DNA of 64,000 nt, taken from the NCBI GenBank assembly GCA_024180945.1, contig JAKSGN010000020.1, positions 310,001-374,000 of the forward strand, given 5' to 3'. The position numbers were made by a program, and so were the translations under genes. Positions 22,340 to 33,597 of this stretch are shown here, piece by piece (the stretch's first letter is position 1; each line of letters begins with the position of its first letter). Below the pieces are notes generated by a model. That model was not told the origin of the DNA, ran no database searches, and saw nothing but the letters and a program-made list of their open reading frames with translations. The DNA is from Macrophomina tecta (lineage: Eukaryota > Ascomycota > Dothideomycetes > Botryosphaeriales > Botryosphaeriaceae).

Positions 22340-25300
22340 TTCCGGAAATTAGGGTCGAGTTTGGTAGTGCCGACGAGGTAGATCGTGCAGCAGGTAAGAA
22401 GCTTGTGGGAAGAAGATGAAAAGACGCCGCCAAGAATCGAGTCGTAAAAAGGAACAAGCCGACAATCCGCTCCTGAAGCAAGAAAAGCCAAATCTATGGT
22501 GCTTTTAGTGCGAAAGCGTAGGGGACCTGGTAAGAATGGTACAGAATAGATAATTGTAGATAGGAAATCCGGGAGCCGAGCAGCTTTTTTTGGCAGTAAC
22601 AGTAATTGTAAGTTTCGTTAGGCGCTTGAAAGCAAGAAACACCGTATCGCTGAGGTGGTATAGTGTCGTAATCGGTAATATGCACAGAGGAGAGATCGGG
22701 CCGAGAGGTGGTGGAACCGCGGGTGGGTTTACAGACAAGGAAAAAGAAGGAGTGTGGTTGTTGGCATTTGATAGATTAGATCAGAGTAAGGTGTGAACCC
22801 GAATCAACGAGTGTAGGAAAAGGAACCGGTGAGGTCGTCGGCGGCCGTTTGAGGAATAATGGCCGGAGGTGGGAAGAAGTCGGGAAGCCGAGGGCAAACC
22901 GGTTGTAAGTCGAAGGATCGCAAGAGCTCGCTGCGGTTGGAAGAAGGCAAAAGAAGTCGTGGCACGTAGGGAGAGACCGGAAGATCTACCCAGCACTCAG
23001 AGTTGACAGGCGAGTGTGGTGTCTGTCGGCAAAGAGGAGGAGAGACGAGACGGGAGCCGGGTCTCGAGGGGGGCTGATAGCAGCGGGATCGACGGGGCGA
23101 CGATACTGCCTTGGGCGGGCTGTGTGGCTTGCGAGAGTTCTTTGATCGGCTTTACCATCAAAGGGCGAACTCTGGTAGGTGACGAGGAGTTGATGTAGAT
23201 GGCAGGACGTGGTGTGAAGGGCGCTAGAGAACCGTCGGCGTGGCTCAGAGCATCCGGTTGCTGCGATGACGCGAAGGTGGAGGTCAAAGCTCAGAATGAG
23301 TCGGTCGTGGGTCCGGATGGCGGCAGTGCCCAATGCAATGAGTCACCGGGGTGCGGAGAAGCAGGAGAGGATGTTGTTGAGGCGGGCGGGCAGGAGAGGC
23401 GGGCGGAGGAGAAGAGCCGTGCGGTTGTTGTGATCGCTCGTCGAGGCTGGTGCAGCTGGTTGTGCGGGCGCGGTGATAGGCAGGCGCGAAGGCTGGAACG
23501 AGGAGGGAGTCGCAGGGGGCAACGGGCGGAGAGAGAGGAATGCTGCAGGCTTGGGCGATGGGACGCAACGACGTGAGCGAGGCTTGGCTCGAGGTTAGGA
23601 CATGGCGAGGACACGGGAGCTGGGCTGGGAGGTATGGGATCGAGGGCGACAGGAGAGCGCTGACTGTTGTAGGGACGACGGAGCGTTAATACAGGGCACA
23701 GCCATCGCCGGCAACGCGCGCCCGGTCTCGATTGGCCGCGCTGCAGCCGGCCCCCGGCCAACCCCCAGCACGCCTGCTTCGAGCCTAGCGCCTGGCGAGC
23801 GCCCCCCAGCGCTCGTCACGCGAACGTGGCAGCTCCTAGCGCAAGGGAAGCGCGGCCCTGGCACGCATCCAGCCAACAGCCAGCAGCGCCTGCTGCTGCC
23901 CGGATCGCAGCTCGTAGAAGCGGATCGAACGGCGAGTCGCCACCCGCCCTCTCACTCGCTCGCGCGCCGGCGGCCAGCAGCGTTCCGGCTGCAGCGAAGC
24001 GCTTTGTCCCAGCAGCGCAGAGCAGCAGCAGCAGCAGCACCACCGGCAGCAGCATTACGCGTGCCGCGCGCTGGACTGTCGCTCCCCGCTTTCGTTCAAG
24101 CTGCTGCCCGGCGTCCTGAAACCCGCAGAGCACGCATCCCTGCTGATGAAACGCCCTCGGCCGCCTCCTCCTTGCCTTGGTCGTAAATAACGATGTCCCG
24201 TGGCTCCACCGAAAATAACAGCTGAAGGGTCCGCCCAGCGCCGCGATCGACGTCAGACGCGCCCGCCTTTGTCTTGGTGACGAAGGCCCTGACGGTCATG
24301 CCATCGCCGGCGCGCCCTCTCTCGTAACGCTGCCGCCCCAATGGCGCTGTGTGGCACATGTCGCACAACAACGCTGGGCCAGAGTGGCCGGTGACCGCCA
24401 ACTGCGCGCGTCCGCCCACTGCCGCGCCGCCGCCGCGCAGTCGCCCGCAGTCGTCCGCAGCTGTGCCGCCGAGCGAGCCGTTTGATCAGCCGCGCCCGTG
24501 TCCAAGCGGCTCGCGTGCAGCAGCGCAGGTTCCAGCAGGAGATGAGAGCCATCTCCGGCCGGTCGGCTACGCCAGAGCTTGAGAGTCGTGCCCCCCAGGG
24601 GCGTTTGCGCGGGACGACGCACTGCGGGATGTGTGGGGACTCGAGCTCAAGCTCAAGCTCCCGCAGCAGACACTGGCGCCGCGTGCTGCAGCAATCTCGG
24701 CCGTGGCCGTGGTTGGAAGCGCACCTTGCCCGTTTCTGTGCGGCCAAAAGTCGGTCAGCTACTGTGAAGCTTGCAGGCATGCGATGCATCTCTTTCCCGG
24801 CTGGCCAGGCCAGGCTTGGCCGACGCCGTGCCGCGCTGCCGTTCGCTGGACGCAGGCACAGAAGTCGGCTTATGCAGGTTATGTCTCGCCACCGCGCGAG
24901 CCGGCTAATGCATGCGGACGCCGTTCTGGCCCCATATAGAAGGCCACCAACCTGGCGGTCAACAACATTCCCAATGGCAGATGGGCATTGGCCGTGCCGG
25001 TATAACTATCGCCCATAGCGTGCGCGACAAGTCCTGGCCGCAGTACACCGACTTTGTGAACTCACCACCGCCTGTGACGTTTGTGCAGTAGCGTGTTGTG
25101 CATGTTTACTGCGCGCATGCTCTGGATTCAGCCACAGCAGCGCGGTGCTCGTGGTGGAGGCGTGGAGCTGCTGCCGATTGCGGATCGGCCTCGTGTCGGC
25201 CCGCAGAGGGTCTCCGGCGTGGTGGTGCAGATCTGTGGTGGAGTCGATTCGACTTTCTCGAGGCTCCATCAAAACGCCCACTCTCCTTCACCTAGCCTAC

Positions 25301-25376
25301 GCTCGGCTGGTCCCGGAGGATCTCTCTTGAATGCAGGCGAGCTTCGTCAATCCGCTAGCCTCCCCTTTGTTCGAGC
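22340..25376. promoter_or_regulatory. Long divergent intergenic region, kinase and UTR4
   Basis: About 3 kb between the divergent starts of the kinase and UTR4. The kinase-proximal part is likely a long 5' leader. 23.7-25.0 kb is GC-rich with CAG/GCA-rich simple sequence, for example an AGC run at 24021-24038. The many open frames there reflect base composition, not coding. Confidence 0.5.
24021..24038. repeat. AGC trinucleotide repeat
   Basis: Six tandem AGC units followed by ACC and CAGCAGC variants, in GC-rich non-coding DNA between the kinase and UTR4. Confidence 0.8.
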
Positions 25377-28095
25377 ATGGCCGACGACCTGCAGCACGTC
25401 AACACTCTCCTCCTCGATATCGGTATGTCTTTTGTCTCAGCAGTAAAAAATTTTCTGTGCCGCCCGACCTCGGGAAGCACCGCTCCCACACCGACATTCG
25501 GGGATGCTGTCCCTGGTGTGCGCCTCCTGCAAGCGCCTGCCGTGTGCGGCTCATCCGCCTTGCGCGCATTGATCCAGCCGGCAGGTTCTGTTCGTCTTCG
25601 TGACCTTCGCTAACCCGGTTTCTTTCTAGAGGGGACTGTTTGCTCCATCTCATTTGTTAGGGAACGCCTGGTAAGCAGCTTTCCTTACTGATTTCGTATC
25701 TCAACCGCCTCTTTCTCTTTCTTTCCGGAATATAGTCCGGATTTTTTTTTTTTTTTTTTTTTCTTACTTTCTTCACCACGTGCACCAATCCGGGCATCCG
25801 CGAGGTCTCTTCCACACACCACCGATGGTGGCCTGTTCCTGCCACACCTTCTCACCGCCGATATGACGCCCAAATCCCTCTGTTCGTGAGCATAGCGGAT
25901 CGCCTGTAAACCACCTTGGCCTCGAACTCCACCAAGACGCGCGTATTTGGGCCATCTGTTCGAACGCATGTCTCTTGGGAGAGAGACGCGTTGGACGTTT
26001 CAGCGGCCATCTCAGATCTGTATCGTCTAGGCCTGCTCAAGCCAACGAGAGCCCTTGCACCTGAATCAGGTCTCACCAGGGGTGGTGGGAATGGGCCTCC
26101 ATGAGGTAGGTCAACACGGGGCATTTGTCTCGCCTACAACTGTTCTCTCCCGTGTTTCGATCAAGCAACGCCAAGGATCGCGCTGTGCAGAGCAGATGCT
26201 CAAAACTGCTCGCAAAAACACGGCTTCTGTCCACATACCTGCGAGCGGCCAAGCGTACACAAATCGGGTTCTCTAGCAAGAATCGGGGCGCAGGCAATTT
26301 GCTTCTAATTCTGCATTGACGTCTTTGTCTATTGCTTCAATTCCCCACGCATCATTTCCACCATTGCCTCCCATACAATAGCAGCTGCGCACGGAGCGTT
26401 GACGACGATCATGAGCATCTTCGGCTTCGCTTCGCGTCAAAGACAGCCCCTTCGCAAAACGACTCGTGGCCTCAATGTTTTATCTGATTTTCGGTTTATG
26501 CCGGTATCTGACGGGCTACAACTGCGGCCTATCACCGCCGTGTGGTCCATCACTGGGCTTCCCTATCGCTCCTCAGACGGGCCTCTCATGGTTCCCCTTA
26601 TTTCTCTGGCCAATGGTTTCGTCATTGGCGGTTCATTCTTCCCCTCTCCATTTCCCCTGTCGTGCACCGGGATGCGAGACGTAAGGGGTGATTATGGCGC
26701 GAGAACTCTGGGTCTTTCCCCTCAATTCGAACGGCAGCCGTGAACGCCCTCGTTGCACAGATACTGCGGAGCTGGTGGAGCTCACCGGTTGTTATTGATG
26801 CATGATGCCGTCGGGACCGTTTGAGGATCTGAGGGACCACCTTGCTCCGTGGTGCACGACACTGTTGGGGACAATCGTCGCATTGGTTGAGAGGCCGTGT
26901 GTTTGCTATGACAAGACGCTTACGCAATTGGGCAGTTTCCGTACGCAATCGAGGTCCTCCCTGAGACCGCCGCCACCAAGTGGGACGACGCCGAGTTCAA
27001 GGGCTACGTGGAAGCCTTCCCTGAGATTGCGCAAAAGTCGGCCAAAACATTCTCCGACTATGCGATCAATCTCATGAAACAAGACTCCAAGGTCCCCTAT
27101 CTGAAGAAGTTGCAAGGTACGTAACTGGATCACTGGGCGATGCCGTCACGCACGCGCGTAGGGCGGATACGTGGCAGGCGGCCTGAGCATTCGGTTAGCG
27201 CTGTTTGGCGGCATCGGTCCGTTTACAGCGTGACCTCTAAGGCACCGGCTGTTTTGGGCAATGCTATCAGCATATCCCCCGCACCCAAGCACAGATCCAC
27301 AATCCGAGAGGGGACTACAAGTGGATCGGACAGCTCACGCGCAATGGTGTGCAGGTTATCTCTGGAAGAACGGGTGGAATACCGGTGCCTTTGTCGCGCC
27401 GTTGTACCCTGACGTCTTGCCTGAGCTGCGCCGATGGCATGCCAAGGGCAAACAGATCGCCATCTTCTCCTCCGGAAGCGTCGACGCTCAGAAGCTTTTG
27501 TTCGGCCACGTCGGCACCGCTGGCGAGAATGGTGATCAAGCTGCTCCCAACGAAGCCGTCACGGAAAGCTCGGAGAAGAAGCGCAAGTCGGACGACGCTA
27601 TCAGCGAAGAGCCCAAGGCAGATGCGAAGGATGAGATAGAGCCCGAGGAGCCTCTGGCCAAGAAGCCCAAGGCATCCGAGCCTCTCGTTGATCCTCCGGC
27701 AAGGCTCCCCGGCGTTGAGCAGAGCAAGCACGAGGTCCACCGCCCTTATCTTGGTGAGGACATCAACGACATGATTGTGGACTACTTCGACACGCAAAAC
27801 GCCGGCCCTAAGCAGGAAGCCGCTAGTTACGAGAAGATCGCAAAAGCGCTAGACAAGCCGTGCAATGAGATTCTCTTCTTGAGTGACAACGTCAAGGGTA
27901 TGTGTTTGTATCTCATTGGGGCGAATAGGAAGTTTAACCGCTGACAATCATGCAGAGGTCAAGGCTGCGCTCGAAGCCGGCATGAAGTCGTTTGTCATTG
28001 ACCGTCCGGGTAATGAGCTCCTGTCGGATGATGATCGCAAGGCTTTTACCGTCCACTCGAGCTTCAGCGATATCCCGCTCCTGGACAAAGCTTGA
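25377..28095 (+). CDS. UTR4: Enolase-phosphatase E1 with a 1.27-kb intron
   Basis: Bifunctional HAD-family enolase-phosphatase of the methionine salvage pathway. Exons 25377-25422, 25630-25670, 26936-27116, 27355-27897 and 27956-28095 sum to 951 nt, 316 residues, in frame. Marks: LLLDIEGTVCSISFV (HAD motif I with DIEGT), FPYAIEVLPETAATKWDD, GYLWKNGWNTG, APLYPDVLPELRRWHAKGK, IAIFSSGSVDAQKLLF (motif II), DYFDTQNAGPKQEAASY and LFLSDN (motif IV region). Two oddities: intron 2 is 1265 nt, against 50-240 for other introns here, and a charged low-complexity insert of about 80 residues follows FGHVG, lengthening the protein beyond the usual 230-260. The catalytic core is otherwise intact. Confidence 0.93.
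25742..25762. repeat. T21 homopolymer in UTR4 intron 2
   Basis: 21 consecutive T residues lie about 70 bases into the long second intron of UTR4. The run could be a polypyrimidine element or the reversed poly-A tail of an inserted retrocopy. No coding remnant beyond it is recognisable. Confidence 0.9.
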
Positions 28096-28750
28096 GTCTA
28101 ATCAGTCACACGACGAGGCCGGCGCGGATCACATCGTTGGGGATTTGGGTTGCTGTTTCTCCCAAGCTTCCAACTCATCTGCACGACAGCTGCATGGCTG
28201 AGGGGCCAGCAGAAAGCGCCAAAAACCGTACAGTTAACCTCTCTAGAAGCCCAAAATGGTTTCCCGGGCGTTTTCCGTGGCGCGAGCCTATCCGGAACTC
28301 AAATGCGAAACGAGGGGGCGGTGCTGGACCCAGACTCTGTTAACAGAAAAGCTACTTTTTGCTCAATATTTCTCGTGCAGTGATTCGCAAACGTTCATGC
28401 ACAATTGTCAAAGCTCGAAATACTATGGCCCAACATTCCTGAAACGCAGATGTGAAAAAACATTTGCCGCTTCGCATTCATGAGCACATTGATTTAGCCA
28501 TTGTAGGAGGCGCACGCAAATGGCTGCTTGCAAAGAGTCGAATGCTCAATCCGTTCAAGCTCCGGCGGAAAAATGGCCGGGAAAAATCACGTGCGGACGT
28601 GAAACTTCCGTCCACGAAGCGCGCACTCCAAAAGCTCCCACAACCGACCCTCGCACCTCGTCACCATGAAACCCGCAACGCAGCAACGAGCCACCGCCGC
28701 CGCAGCAGCCAGTTCAATCCCGCCATGCTGCTGTCGCCACCCCCGCCAGC
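28096..28750. other. Intergenic between UTR4 and SWIM gene
   Basis: UTR4 3' region and SWIM-gene promoter, about 650 bases. No separate coding sequence or RNA gene was found. Confidence 0.5.
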
Positions 28751-30121
28751 ATGTCTCATGAGGTCGAAGAATCCGCGCAGGAGGGTCAGCTCCAAGAACG
28801 ACGACAGGAACAGCTACTTGCGCCGGCGCCGCCACCACCACCACAGCCTCTCCCTCCTCCACGAGCTTTCCTAACCGATCTCCTCACCTCGTTGCCGCCA
28901 GGCCAGGTACCCGTCGAGCAGGACAATGGCGTCACCGCACGTGCAGCGACTCGTGCTCCTGCAGGTGTAGGTGCAGCAAGCTCGTTCAGCTCCTTCTCGT
29001 CGTCCGCAAACCCTCTCCGCGCCCTGCAGGGTAAAGACCGAAACGCGCTCCTCACCCTGCACGTTCTGTTCCCGAACGAGCTGCTGCCCGCGCTCGACCT
29101 GCTCGACCGGGGCCTGGTGACGCGCTTCCGAGTCGCCGACAATGAGGCGCAAACGCCGCGTGAAGCAACAACCGCACCGGGCAGCTTGGACGGGCCAGCG
29201 GCGTCGGATGACCAAACGGCGGAGGAGGAGGGGCAGCAGCACCGCCGGCGTGCGGCGGGGCAAACGTCATCACGCGTCGAGATCTCAAACGCGGTGGGAG
29301 TCTCAGATGTGGGTAGCGGCAATGATGGTGGGCGGAGGTTGGCTGCTACTGCTGCTGCTACCAACACGAACACGCACGCGACCGCCGCTCCAGTGGTCGA
29401 TCCCCCTCAGCCACCATTGTTTGCAGGAGAAGGATACCACGCCGACCCCGCACACTTGCTGCCGCGGCGCCGCCCAGCTGCTGGTGCGGAATCCAAGCCC
29501 GCCGCCGAGCTGTCGCCGAAGGAGAAGAAGGGACTGCCGGCAGCAGTAGTGTCAACTCTATACTACGTCCGCTCCGCCCAGCAGCAGCAGTACCAGCACC
29601 ATCGCCGATCGCGCTACGGTCACAGCCACAGTCGCGGCGCACAGCAGAGATGCTATGATAATAACGATTTTGAGGAAGATGAGCGCGTTGATGATGCGCC
29701 GGCGCTGTCGCCATTGTCATCGTCGCTGAATGTCTACGAGGTGCGCTTGGCCGCTTGGAGTTGCTCGTGTCCCGCTTTCGCTTTCGCGGCGTTCCCGGCG
29801 AATCTGCGTGAGCCGAGTCCGGAGCCGGCTGGAATGCACGCTGACGGGGGAGAGGGCGTTGCGAGTCAGGTGGCTGCAGGTGCGGATGCAGGGGCTGGCG
29901 GAGGGTCTAATGCGAGCTATTCGGGGGAAGATGTGTGGGAAGAGTTCGGGTTCGGGGGGTTGAGGAGGGGTGGTGGGTTGGGGATGGTGCCGCCGGTATG
30001 CAAGCATTTGTTGGCTTGTTTGCTTGTGGAGAGGGCACCGGCTCTGTTTGGGGAATGCGTGAAGGAGAGGGCTGTTGGTGTTGACGAGGCGGCAGCGTGG
30101 GCGGCGGGATGGGGAGGATAG
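28751..30121 (+). CDS. SWIM zinc-finger protein, Sws1/Shu2-like
   Basis: Single-exon protein of 456 residues. The C-terminal third has the SWIM pattern: YEVRLAAWSCSCPAF gives CxC and PVCKHLLACLLVE gives CxH. An upstream block, LLTLHVLFPNELLPALDLLD, is shared with fungal SWIM proteins. Sws1/Shu2 proteins work with Rad51 paralogues in recombination; that assignment is by resemblance. The rest is low complexity (poly-Pro, Gln/His, Ala/Thr runs). The spacer between CxC and CxH is about 85 residues and Gly/Ala-rich, far longer than in typical SWIM domains. The start at 28751 is the first in-frame ATG of the open frame. Confidence 0.75.
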   Translation: MSHEVEESAQEGQLQERRQEQLLAPAPPPPPQPLPPPRAFLTDLLTSLPPGQVPVEQDNGVTARAATRAPAGVGAASSFSSFSSSANPLRALQGKDRNALLTLHVLFPNELLPALDLLDRGLVTRFRVADNEAQTPREATTAPGSLDGPAASDDQTAEEEGQQHRRRAAGQTSSRVEISNAVGVSDVGSGNDGGRRLAATAAATNTNTHATAAPVVDPPQPPLFAGEGYHADPAHLLPRRRPAAGAESKPAAELSPKEKKGLPAAVVSTLYYVRSAQQQQYQHHRRSRYGHSHSRGAQQRCYDNNDFEEDERVDDAPALSPLSSSLNVYEVRLAAWSCSCPAFAFAAFPANLREPSPEPAGMHADGGEGVASQVAAGADAGAGGGSNASYSGEDVWEEFGFGGLRRGGGLGMVPPVCKHLLACLLVERAPALFGECVKERAVGVDEAAAWAAGWGG

Positions 30122-30459
30122 GTGAGTGGTATCTTAGTGGGAATGACGAGTGTGAACTATACATTTGATTCAAAGAGCTTGCATTCAGGACGTGATCTGT
30201 ACATGTGTCCACTAGTATATCAGCTTATAGACACCTGCATGCAAGCTAAATGAGAAAACAGATATATCCAACATGGAGCATCGGTTCAGGGGGTCGATAA
30301 TTTAGACATCAGCATGGAAGAGTGAACAAAGCTCAACAGACACTGTACTTTCAAAGGTCATAGCAATAGGCTCCTATCAAGCCTGCTGACTTTCATTGCC
30401 AACGGCGGCTCTCCCATCATACGCACATGTTGCTCTTTCCCTGAAAACAACGTCAGTCT
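30122..30459. other. Convergent intergenic region
   Basis: 3' ends of the SWIM gene (+) and the small membrane-protein gene (-). AT-rich; nothing else was found. Confidence 0.5.
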
Positions 30460-30750
30460 TTACTTCTCGGGAACAAATGAAACCACCAAGATCCCCAACG
30501 GCTTATCGACGTCCGTCTGTGCAAGCGCATCATCCTCGTTGCCAAACGTGCAGTTATTGGCGCTGCCGTCCCTCGTGCCGCCCTTCTTGTATTCGGTGCC
30601 GTTGATGCCGATGCTGGGTGTACCGGTGGAGCTGCGCGCCGCGACGGTAAATTGGGCAATCATGACGAAGACGGGGTGGAGGAGGATGGTGAGGATGATG
30701 AGGATGAGGAAGAGCACGCTAGCGGCGTGGAGGAGGGTCGTGGGCGGCAT
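30460..30750 (-). CDS. Small single-pass membrane protein, function unknown
   Basis: I do not recognise this 96-residue frame. It opens with a strongly hydrophobic segment, ASVLFLILIILTILLHPVFV, fit for a membrane anchor or signal anchor, followed by a polar region with two N-glycosylation sequons (NGT, NCT) and a more hydrophobic end (GILVVSFVPEK). The arrangement suggests a secretory-pathway or membrane protein. It has no homologue that I can name. It stands alone between convergent SWIM and tandem RPN8. Confidence 0.5.
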   Translation of the reverse strand: MPPTTLLHAASVLFLILIILTILLHPVFVMIAQFTVAARSSTGTPSIGINGTEYKKGGTRDGSANNCTFGNEDDALAQTDVDKPLGILVVSFVPEK

Positions 30751-31837
30751 TGTTGCGATGTTGGGTTAGCCAGCAGTGGCGAAGTGTCTGTTGTTATCGT
30801 GGTTTTGGGCGTAGCCGGAAGGGGGCGTGGGTGTGGCATTGGGCGACATGCGGAGGGCCTGGCGGAAGATAACAGTTCTAGGTGATGCGGCAGCGGATAC
30901 GGATGTCGGATTGTAGGTGTATTATAGTGAAAGTAGGGGGGAGGTAGAGAAGGAGGAAGGTCTGCATGGGCGAGGGGTTTAGAAGTGTCGCGATATTAAC
31001 GTAGTTATATTCCAACATGCATGTGGCTTAGATTATATGACCGCAGTTTGGGAGGAATAAAACAGAACGATTTGATGAGTGGCTAGTGCATGAGAGATAA
31101 GTGAATGCTCTCAGTAGCCCGTTGTCATGGACTTTCGAATGGCCTCTCAGACTCGGACTCTCTGGGTATACAAGGTCTACCCAATGTTCATAACGAGTGA
31201 ATACCCTCGATTTTTGGCGTAAATTGGCCTTATTCACATAGCCTTACTGCCATTGCAAGAACAAGCGACTGACCCAGCTACCACTTCTTAACCTGCTTTA
31301 GAGCAACCCACCCCTTCCGTAAGGCGAAAATAACTTTACCGAGCGGAGCCAAATATTATCAGTTCATTTGCCTTCGTCAGAACAAATGTGACCTGGAGAC
31401 GCTCAATCCGGAAATACCTCTACTTCTTGATCTTAGTCGAGAGCCCGCATAGTTAGCGGACCGGATGACGACATGGGCAAAGTTTAACAGGAATAAAAAA
31501 AAGTATTAACGAAAAGATTCCGATGTCGCTGTCTGCTTCAGCAGCATAACACATCGAAGCACCAGGACCAAGTGAACTACTCACATAAGAGCCTCTTCAA
31601 ATGCCAAAAAGTTCTATTATATTCATTACAGCGCTCCAGGAAAATCCTCAGACCGGGCCATGAAGAGCGCCAGCCGAGCCCGGCAGGGGAAGCAGCCATA
31701 TGGACAGGATGTCGAACACATAAAACGCCGAGCTCAGCGGAGCTGGGAATGTCTGTCTTAATAGAAGCCCCACGATCTCCTACCAGGGACGAATTCTCAA
31801 GCGTATAATCCTTCGCTCATGCTTTCTATAGAATCGC
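30751..31837. other. Intergenic, small membrane gene to RPN8
   Basis: About 1.1 kb containing the small gene's promoter and the RPN8 3' region. AT-rich in parts. Short frames only, none protein-like. Confidence 0.5.
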
Positions 31838-33048
31838 TTATTTCTTCTTATCCGGCTCCTTGCCCTTGCCCTTGTCACTACCCTTAGCCTCCTTGCTCTC
31901 GCCGCTTGCAGTACCGTTTGCTGCGCTACCATTGACCTGCTTCTCGGCGCCCTCCTTCTTCGCAGCAGCAGTACCGTTCTCCTTATCCTCCTGCTGCTGC
32001 TTGTTCTGGATCTTGTTCTCGATGAGGTCGTGGAAAGCGGTGATGGCGCGGATCAAGCTGCTGAGGTAGATGGTCATGAGCTGATCGTTCGTCTTGACGC
32101 TCATGGCGCGGGCGAGGTCGCTGTCGCCAACGGCAGAGGCGGCCTCTCCGCCGACGGGCTTGGGGGTTGTCAGGTTGGGGAGGAGGTTGAAGACGTCTTG
32201 CAGGTTTCCGAGGATGGCGTGGTTGACCGGTAGGTCGCCGTCGAGCACCTTCTGCAGGTAGGTGCCGATGTCTCGTAGGCGCAGGTGCAGGCCCTGCAGC
32301 GACTGCAGCTGTGAAGTTATACGCGTCGACAGCGTGCCCACAGCCACGTCACGGATGTCGCGCAGCAGGTGCTCGACGCCAATCTCTTCTGCCTCTTCTG
32401 CCTCGATTATGCTGGGCGTGTGGACGAACGTCTTAGTCGTGGTGGTGCCGTCCTAGATGCCCCTTGTCAGCTATTTGCTCTAATGACGTCGAGGTGCCTC
32501 TGCGATGACATACATCCTTGATCTCCTCCACGGCGAAGTATGCGTCCGTCGGCACGCCGACCTCCTTGGGCTGCACATCAATAATGACCAGCAAAGGATT
32601 TGGTGTGTATCTCTTGAACAGCTCGTTGATCTCCAAATCCGAGGCCCTCAGCTTGGGTCCCGAGTGATACCAGCCGATTAGCTTCTCGCGCGCGTTGACC
32701 TTCTTGAACATGTCGTTCATCGACTCGACGTAGTTGTGGTCCAAGAACCATACTGACGGGTCCTTCTCATCTTCTTCAAACGGCACTGTATATAGAAAGT
32801 GGCGTCAGTCAATGTAAAAGGTAGCGATGCGGCGATGGCGAGGGGGGCCGCATGGACAGCTTACCGGCAAAGCTGTTTGATACCCGGACGTTCTTGCCAT
32901 CATTCTGGCCCAGAAGGACGCCGACAACGCGCTTCTTGGTTCCCTTGGCCGTGCGGCCGTAGTGGTCTGCGGCGGAGAGAAGAACGAGCGGAGCAACGGA
33001 CACGTTCCGCGTCACCAGCGACAACGTCTCTGCTGTTGTGGCGGGCAT
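31838..33048 (-). CDS. RPN8: 26S proteasome regulatory subunit Rpn8
   Basis: Non-catalytic MPN-domain subunit of the 19S lid that pairs with Rpn11. Exons 33048-32865, 32785-32514 and 32452-31838 give 356 residues, in frame. Marks: [81 protein letters not shown] and [18 protein letters not shown]. The JAMM metal site is absent, as expected for Rpn8. The C-terminal tail is lysine/glutamate-rich and ends in KKK. The start at 33048 is directly before the conserved N-terminus. Confidence 0.96.
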
Positions 33049-33597
33049 GGCAGACTGTAGCGGTGTGTCTGTCGGGGCGGAGAGCGGATGCGGAGGAGGA
33101 TCGAGGGTGAGACGGCCCGGACAAGAGCTGGCGCCGAGCGACGGGGACGGATTGCGCAGAGATGGAAGGGTGGATGGTGTGTGAGGTTGGAGCTGGAGCG
33201 GCCGGGTTGAGCTCAGAGCTTCAACGGCTGGCGATGATGCGCCAAGACGCCGGCTGGGCTGCCTGGGCGGTCGCGGGCTGCAGAATGTCCAGCACGCCAT
33301 TCGCTCCGATTTCCTTGCGCCTGCTCCCAGATGCTCCACACAACTACCACTCTGAAAAGATCTGGCTATCCCAGCAGCCTCGCGGAATTCGACAGTTTGC
33401 TAACACTGCCGGCACAGCTTCTCTGCCCACATCACGGGGCTACGCTGCGTTGCAGTTCCCATGTACGCCGCCGAAGCAGCTATCTACTGACAAGCTTCCA
33501 CAGGAACGATATTCATGCACACTCAAATTGGAGCTCAAAGGACGCGAATTGGGATTAACACAAGTACAACTCTGGTACAAGGATATCATGTCATCCT
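33049..33597. other. Intergenic between RPN8 and permease
   Basis: RPN8 promoter and permease 3' UTR, about 550 bases. No gene was found. Confidence 0.5.

Noticed and set aside
24253..24789. Overlapping Arg/Cys-rich frames between the kinase and UTR4
   Set aside because: Composition-driven frames in GC-rich simple sequence; no conserved motif.
26399..26743. 114-codon plus frame inside UTR4 intron 2, possible nested gene
   Set aside because: Two overlapping frames of equal quality, no motif and no start context; best explained as intron sequence.
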